A stretch of 36,020 nt of DNA from Bigelowiella natans CCMP2755 (taxonomy: Eukaryota > Cercozoa > Chlorarachniophyceae): assembly GCA_000320545.1 (NCBI GenBank), contig ADNK01002564.1, positions 1 through 36,020 of the forward strand, in the 5' to 3' direction. Made by a program: the position numbers and the translations under genes. The notes beneath the pieces are model-generated. The model was not told where the DNA came from. It searched no databases and worked only from the letters and a program-made list of their open reading frames with translations. This document shows, in pieces, positions 30,823-36,020 of this stretch. Position 1 is the first letter of the stretch; every line of letters begins with the position of its first letter.

Positions 30823-33057
30823 CTCCTTTGAGCCCCTGTATTGCTGGCGAAGTTCCTGCTAATGGTCTCTGGCTTTCCTCGTCGAGCTGGAAGGAGAAAA
30901 CCGAAGAAGAGGTCGTGATTTCATCACAACAACAACAACAACAACAACAACAGCAGCAGCAACAGCAGCAACACGAAATTGATCATAAAAGACGCTCGAT
31001 TCAAGATACGAAATCTTTATGCGATGAAAAACATGGGCGGCGACGGCGACAGTGATTATATATGAAACCTTCCCCATATGGTGTTTCTTCTTCTTCTTAC
31101 AATTTTATAGCGAGTATCACCTTCCTCTTTGCAATGTAGCTTAGCTCAGAGACACCTGCACGGTATGCGACACGATGAAGAAAGAGGAGTAAGAAGGAGG
31201 AGAAGGAGGAGAAGAAACAGGGAGTTTCAAAGAGCAACAACAAGAAGACAGTGACGAGAATGCGCAAGTTAAAAGCCGAGTGGTACACCAGCACTAGAAG
31301 CAGCAGAAAAATATCTGACTCTTGTTTTTTTAGTTTTGACACGACGCCCCCACCTCTCTCCCCCCCCCCTCTCCCCCCATTTCTTTTCTCATCCAGAAAT
31401 AGTACGGTAGCAGCTCTACTACGGTTGTTAACCATCGTGGTTTCTGCCCTGCAGAGCTTGGAGAGAGTAGGCCTCAGCAAGACAACCGCTCACGCCAGCA
31501 GCAGTGTAAACGGAAGCAAGTATTCCAGTGGACATCCTACAGATGATGATGAGCAGCAAGAAGAACGACATCCACACGATGTAAACAGATTTCTCGGACG
31601 TTGTATGATGCTGCTCCTGCTACAACAATGATACTACTACGACTACTACGACTACCACGACTACTTCTTAACACATCCGCTCGGTAATATTCAGCTTCGA
31701 ATTTCCATGTGATTTCGAAGCTGGGAACGGCAAAAAAGGATAAAATAGAGCCAGGCATCATCCCATCCTGCCTGGCGAGGGATGTACATGTCGAGCCACT
31801 GATAGCAGCCTCGGGTGAGATGGCTTTCGGCGCTCTTGTGTGTGAAGTGGATTTTTCGTTTGGTTCTTCCTCTCCTCGCGGAGGACACCTGCACGAGAGT
31901 GTGGCGCCAAGAGCAAAGAACCATGGCCAGCCCAGTAGAAGGAACGTCGTTGGGGTCAGGGAAGGCGATGATATGTCGGGACAAACCCACGGCATCTGAT
32001 GATAACAATGGGTTTGATGGGAGATCCTACTCGGAGAGATGCGGGCCAAAATATAATACACACGCGCTTTGCTCACAACTCGATGATGTTGTGGAAAAGT
32101 ACCAGTGGCAACAACCAGAAGCGATGCCCCTCTCGGAGATCTTCAAGACTGGAGAGGAGGTAAGAAAATGCGTCTTGCATAACCTGTCGCATGTAGTAGC
32201 CGTGGAACGATTCAGGAGAAGCAGTTAATAATGCAAAGATGCAAAAGACTCAAATCTATATTAGCTGCATTAGCTGCTAGTCCTTCCACAACAATTGGTA
32301 AGAACCGATTACAACGCGTTTGACTAAAAACTCACAGGGTCGTTTCCTCCGTCACCGAATATGCAGAGACTCGTCACGCCAGTGGTAAGGGTAATAAGGA
32401 GCACAAAGTCCAGCTACAAAAAGAATAGCAAAAACTGTAATGGGTGGGAGAGAAGTACGAATAGAGCAAGCTGGTTCTTGTGGTACCGAGGTTCAGAAAG
32501 CAATTATTCATACACGCTTGCATTTGCATGCACCATGCATCACCCATTTTCATCTAGAACCACCTGCCGGTAAGAGTCGAAACCGGGAAGGAAAGTTCTG
32601 CGCTGATGGCGATCAAAAGTCTCGCGAATCCACGGGAGATCCCTAAGCAATCGCTAGTATTAATGGCGCATCGTCTTCGAGGGTCATCTCTTAACCAAGG
32701 ATCATGGCAAATATTACCGATTGCGAACTCTCTGTTCCGTCGGAACAAATGGTTTTGATTTCCTCTTTGTGCCTTGGTCCTGGTGCTGATTCCTCTGCTT
32801 ATTGTTGTTGTTGTTGCCACTGCTGCTATTCTTTTTGCCACCGTTCCCTCCCCTGCTGTTCGAGAAATGCCGCCGTCTTGCGGTGGGAAACCTGCGATTG
32901 CCGCGAACTCTGATAGTGACAAGCTGCCGGCGATGATAGAAAGAGCCTTTCGTTTTAAATTGACGTGAGCTAATCCCTCTTCTCTGTAGCATTCCTCGCA
33001 TCCGTATAATCATCGTGTCCTGCCTGTGGTACGATTTGCATCAGATCGAAGGGACAG
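30823..33057 (+). CDS. Polyglutamine-containing protein, probable regulator (partial exon set)
   Basis: Exons that join in phase: 30823-31051 (LWLSSSSWKEKTEEEVVISS, then 15 glutamines at 30927-30971, then a basic tail RRRR), 31397-31580 (SLERVGLSKTTAHASSSVNG ... DDDEQQEERHPHD), 31914-32159 (RTMASPVEGTSLGSG ... VVEKYQWQQPEAMPLSEIFK), 32216-32297 (EKQLIMQRCKRLKSILAALA) and 32338-32384 (FPPSPNMQRLVTPV). A 12-base microexon at 32558-32569 (NHLP) lies between a strong acceptor and a GTAAGAG donor. Two further exons, 32865-32964 and 32990-33057, join each other, but not the microexon (phase 0 against phase 1), so at least one exon is missing or wrong. ATG 31922 has a good start context (ACCATGG) and could be the true start of a shorter gene. 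Low complexity, polyQ and basic runs suggest a transcription regulator. It may continue into the zinc-finger exons at 34264. Confidence 0.5.
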
Positions 33058-34263
33058 GTAAGAGAACTTGCCACAGCACTATACAAGACTAGAGACGTCA
33101 ACTAAAGTAGATTCAAACACCAGTGGAAACATACACTCAGTAGCGACGAGACCGTTGCGTACCGTTGATTCCCTGATGCGGACCAAGGGGGGGTCACTGC
33201 GCACTGGCTTCCATGCAATATTCGAGCATCTCGGAAGCGCAGTCTAAGTGCGCAAATAGAGGCGATTAGTCCTGAAAGATACGGCCATTTTCTATTTTAA
33301 TCAGAAAATCCCCGATGTTTCCGGCTCCGGGTTTTTCTTGGGAAGTTTGACGGGGAATCGTGGGAAGAACGAGAGGCGGCCGCGCTGTTTTTCTCGCACT
33401 ATTTTGGATGGTGCATGGGAATATGACGAAGATATTTCATCGGCAATATATCGATAATATTGTTCCCAAAATACAAAATACTGTGTATTCCCGAGATTCC
33501 ATGCCCTCCAGCGGGAGACGCGGAGTCCGCCCCCAGCATTCCGACCCGCAGCCCTCGGGTCGCTGCTGCCTATCAGACGAGGGGGAAAGGCACCTGTGAT
33601 CATGGCCAACGTGGAATCATGTGTCGGGTACTAGAGCGACGGGCAACCTGCCGTTGCCGCCTCCCCCCAGACGCAATAGCCGGTAGAGAAGCGCTCCAGC
33701 GAAAGAGGCAAGTGGCCAGGGCTTTCGCCGTTGCTTTAGTGACCTTATTTGGCATGCTGAGGATGGTAGAATCAGGTACAAACGTGCGCCAAAATTCCGT
33801 CGTGATGTTGCGATGCTCCACGTTGCCTCGAGCTTTGCGCGTTCTGCACTAGATAGTAGATTGGTTACCGCACACAGTTGCGCTGTGCGGTGGGGGCTAG
33901 GGAGGAGGGCGGGGGTGCAGACGGGAATCGTGCAGCTACGACACTGCAAGGCTGGGGACATCCCCCTACTGTCTTGTTTTGTCTTGCGTAGTCGAGCGAT
34001 CTAGGAAGTAGCGCTTGAAGTATCCCTCTCAAAAATACCTTTCTCAAAACATCAGATAACAGACGGTCTCCCGCTCGCCATCCTCACCGTCCCTTCCAGG
34101 GCCAGCAACATCGTAGCAGCCTCCTCGCCTCTAGCCTGAGTAAGAGCGCGAGCGCCATCACCTTCCTAGGCTCCATAGTGAGGAACAACGCCGGCAAAGG
34201 AGACAGCTTAAAACTAGCTGAGGGATTTGGGGGGGGGGGGAGGCTGGTTGGGGTAGGCAACAG
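33058..34263. other. Stretch without firm genes
   Basis: One possible exon begins near 33493 after CCCGAG (SMPSSGRRGVRPQHSDPQPS, in phase with the previous exon, stop at 33597-33599), and another lies at 34100-34220 after CCCTTCCAG (GQQHRSSLLASSLSKSASA). Neither is bounded by two good splice sites. The remainder shows only overlapping shadow frames. Confidence 0.35.
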
Positions 34264-34595
34264 GACGAATGATGTCGGGGATAGGCTTGAGTGCGGGTGG
34301 TGTGGATCTGACACTCCTTTCGGCCGTCTCTGGGTGAAGAATTGGTGGAAGAATAGCAAGAATGGAGGAATGCAGGTATGCAACGTCGTGTGCTTTACAT
34401 CTCCCAGCCCGTCTTTGCTGTAACGATACGGTCTTTCTGCACAATTCTAGATCGAAGCTTCGCAAGTTTGCACGCTGTGCGCTAAATTCTTCAAAGAGAA
34501 CGGGTAGTTTTTGTTTTATTGTGGGTAGGTGGGTAAAGGAAGAGGTTGAGGTTAGAATCATCTACATCAACCGCAGTGGTGAGAGGGGAAATTGC

Positions 34596-34640
<45 letters not shown>

Positions 34641-34725
34641 TCGGGATATTAAGGCGCATTTTCTCCATCCGTATTCGTGCTATTGTATTCCTTCCTCTTC
34701 CTCTTCCTCTTTCTCTTCCTCTCTG

Positions 34726-34775
<50 letters not shown>

Positions 34776-35319
34776 CTCTTTATCTCCATCTCTATCTCTA
34801 CCATATCACCTAATCCAATCATAAATCAGACACTTCGATCCGAAGAAGGCGCACACAAGACCTGAGGTGCTGGCGGGCAATCTGGTGAGATTGTTCGCGC
34901 AGCTGGAAGCTCTTCCGAAAATGACGACGGCTACGATGGCGGTGGCTCTTGCAGAGCAAAGGTGTATTTTTTCGCCACAACATGTGCTCCTCCTTCCCGA
35001 GTTTGTGCGACGTGTGAGAGGCCTGGACCTCAGGCAGGATTTTCACCAGTCATTACGATGGGGGAGGGGGGGGGGGGGATACTATTCTCTTATTTTTGTC
35101 TTCTTGTAATGCAATACTAAGATGATTTTTTTGTCATATACACATAGGCACATGAACAACAGCAGCGACTACCACCGCTCCAACACCACCACACCGCTAG
35201 CAATGATGGCTCTCAATACTACTTCGCCTGAGCGCTCCGATAGTAGATCAGCGCCCCCTCCTGCTACTGGTACTACTACCGTGAATGGCAGCAGCGCTGG
35301 TACCTGTGCGAACAGATGA
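34264..35319 (+). CDS. GATA-like zinc-finger protein, C-terminal exons
   Basis: Exons 34264-34375, 34451-34503, 34830-35048 (or -34961) and 35148-35319 (TGA) join in phase. The first reads CGWCGSDTPFGRLWVKNWW and ends at CAG before a GT. The second reads QVCTLCAKFFKENG after a TTCTAG acceptor. The pattern C-x2-C, TPxxRLW, then C-x2-C followed by a KFFKENG helix resembles the GATA finger (C-x2-C...W...C-x2-C-x-xYYKxxG), although the loop between the cysteine pairs is 30 residues instead of 17-20, with a phase-0 intron inside it. The following exon (KAHTRPEVLAGNLVRLFAQL) is basic and helical. The end is Ser/Thr/Asn-rich (NNSSDYHRSNTTTPLAMMAL). It would act in the nucleus as a DNA-binding regulator. 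The upstream exons are uncertain, and it may be the 3' part of the polyglutamine gene. Confidence 0.5.
34599..34772. repeat. (AT)n and (CT)n microsatellites
   Basis: An AT run at about 34599-34638 and a CT run at about 34727-34772 fill the intron between the second and third zinc-finger exons. The CT run may serve as an extended polypyrimidine tract. Confidence 0.9.
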
Positions 35320-35520
35320 GGATGATGAGGATGATGATACGAAAGAATGATGATAGCATTAAGGGAAAATCGGGGCAGGACTCGCGCACGCTACATATAT
35401 GTGTGTTGCCGTGCGTTGTTGGGGGAAGTTGCGTATCACCTCGCAAACGCTTTCCGACACCTACAACAAACGCTCTCACCGATGGTTCGGTGCCTTAGTC
35501 TTGCGGATTATGGTTTGACG

Positions 35521-35552
<32 letters not shown>

Positions 35553-36020
35553 GCTTTCTCAGCGGGGACTGATGAAAATAGTCGAGCATCTTGGAGCCCT
35601 AAAGCGATTGACGCTGCCATAGGTGGGGGATGCTGTTGTTGTTATTGATGTAGCATGCCGGTGGCATGGATTCGAGCTCGCAAAGCGGTCGATCAAAGTT
35701 AGGGTGGGGGGGGAGGGGGCCGCTCATATTATATCTGGTTTAGCATTAGGAGGGGGGGGGGGGGGGGGGGGGGGTTATTCGAAGAAAAAACAATAAAAAC
35801 CTTCAAAAAAAAAGGGGGCACCTTTAAAGAAAATGGGGGACCAAAAAATAAAATTCGGGAAGAGAGAATTGGGGGGGGTTTTCTTTTTTCTTAAACACCC
35901 CCCCCCCCCCGTGCTTTTTCCCATTTCTAGCGCGCCCAAATCCATGCCGCCAGCTCAAGATACTATGAAGAAATGAAGATATCGTGTCAACTGTTGGCTG
36001 CTGCAGAGAAGAAACGCGGT
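35320..36020 (+). other. Window end: repeats and possible exons of another gene
   Basis: Possible + strand exons: 35565-35622 (after TTTCTCAG, ending at GTGGGG; readable as GTDENSRASWSPKAIDAA) and 35931-36020 (after CATTTCTAG, reading RAQIHAASSRYYEEMKISCQ and open to the window end). A (GTT)n repeat lies at about 35520-35552, a run of about 23 G at 35752-35774, and a C run at 35898-35910. Protein identity is unknown. Confidence 0.35.
35752..35774. repeat. Homopolymer run of about 23 G
   Basis: An uninterrupted G run, followed by A- and G-rich DNA and a C run at 35898-35910. The length may be imprecise because such runs are hard to sequence. Confidence 0.9.

Noticed and set aside
31914-32159. 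Resemblance of VVEKYQWQQPEAMPLSEIFK to the N-terminus of mitochondrial PDK/BCKDK kinases
   Set aside because: No following exon gives the expected FLxxELPIRLA segment or an ATP-binding domain, and the in-phase exons are Lys/Arg- and Pro-rich.
1-36020. CRISPR arrays, bacterial operons, riboswitches, rRNA genes
   Set aside because: No regularly spaced direct repeats with unique spacers, no Shine-Dalgarno-led gene trains and no rRNA-like sequence were seen. The simple repeats are microsatellites.

Overview
This window is nuclear DNA of a eukaryote. Nearly every gene is cut by short GT-AG introns of about 40-350 bases. Introns and intergenic DNA are full of simple repeats ((AT)n, (TG)n, (CT)n, homopolymers). 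The genes include a heterotrimeric G-protein alpha subunit, an organellar presequence protease and a hybrid histidine kinase. That combination rules out animals and points to a protist or alga (stramenopile, chlorarachniophyte, cryptophyte or similar). I cannot name the species.

Layout from left to right. Positions 2-340 (+) hold the last two exons of an unrecognised gene. Positions 645-2845 (+) hold the C-terminal half of an M16C presequence protease (PreP/PITRM1 family); its catalytic N-terminal half is absent and part of its middle cannot fit. Positions 3810-5116 (-) encode a charged coiled-coil protein. Positions 5283-5482 (+) hold weakly supported exons. Positions 5609-6386 (-) encode a small basic protein, divergent from a G-alpha gene at 6885-8461 (+). 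A stretch at 8462-9174 is rich in short repeated words. Positions 9175-13485 (-) hold a ten-exon gene for a protein of about 968 residues that I cannot place in a family.

Positions 13938-19653 are a complete, apparently very young Ty3/gypsy-order LTR retrotransposon. It has two 326-bp LTRs that I read as identical, a 4-bp target duplication, a polypurine tract, a candidate primer site and one uninterrupted gag-pol frame on the minus strand. Positions 20244-28011 (-) are a giant hybrid histidine kinase: nine PAS domains, a phospho-accepting histidine domain, an atypical ATPase domain and a receiver domain. Six of its PAS domains form three copies of an alternating A-B pair, with patches of perfect DNA identity 927 bp apart. 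A gene-poor stretch follows (28012-30822). The right end carries + strand exons of a polyglutamine protein (30823-33057) and of a GATA-like zinc-finger protein (34264-35319), which may be one gene, then further possible exons to the window end.

The genes are not an operon. Two of them, the G-alpha subunit and the PAS hybrid kinase, are signalling proteins, and the right-hand locus looks like a transcriptional regulator. All exon structures were read by eye from splice motifs, phase and family resemblance. Where phases do not add up I say so.
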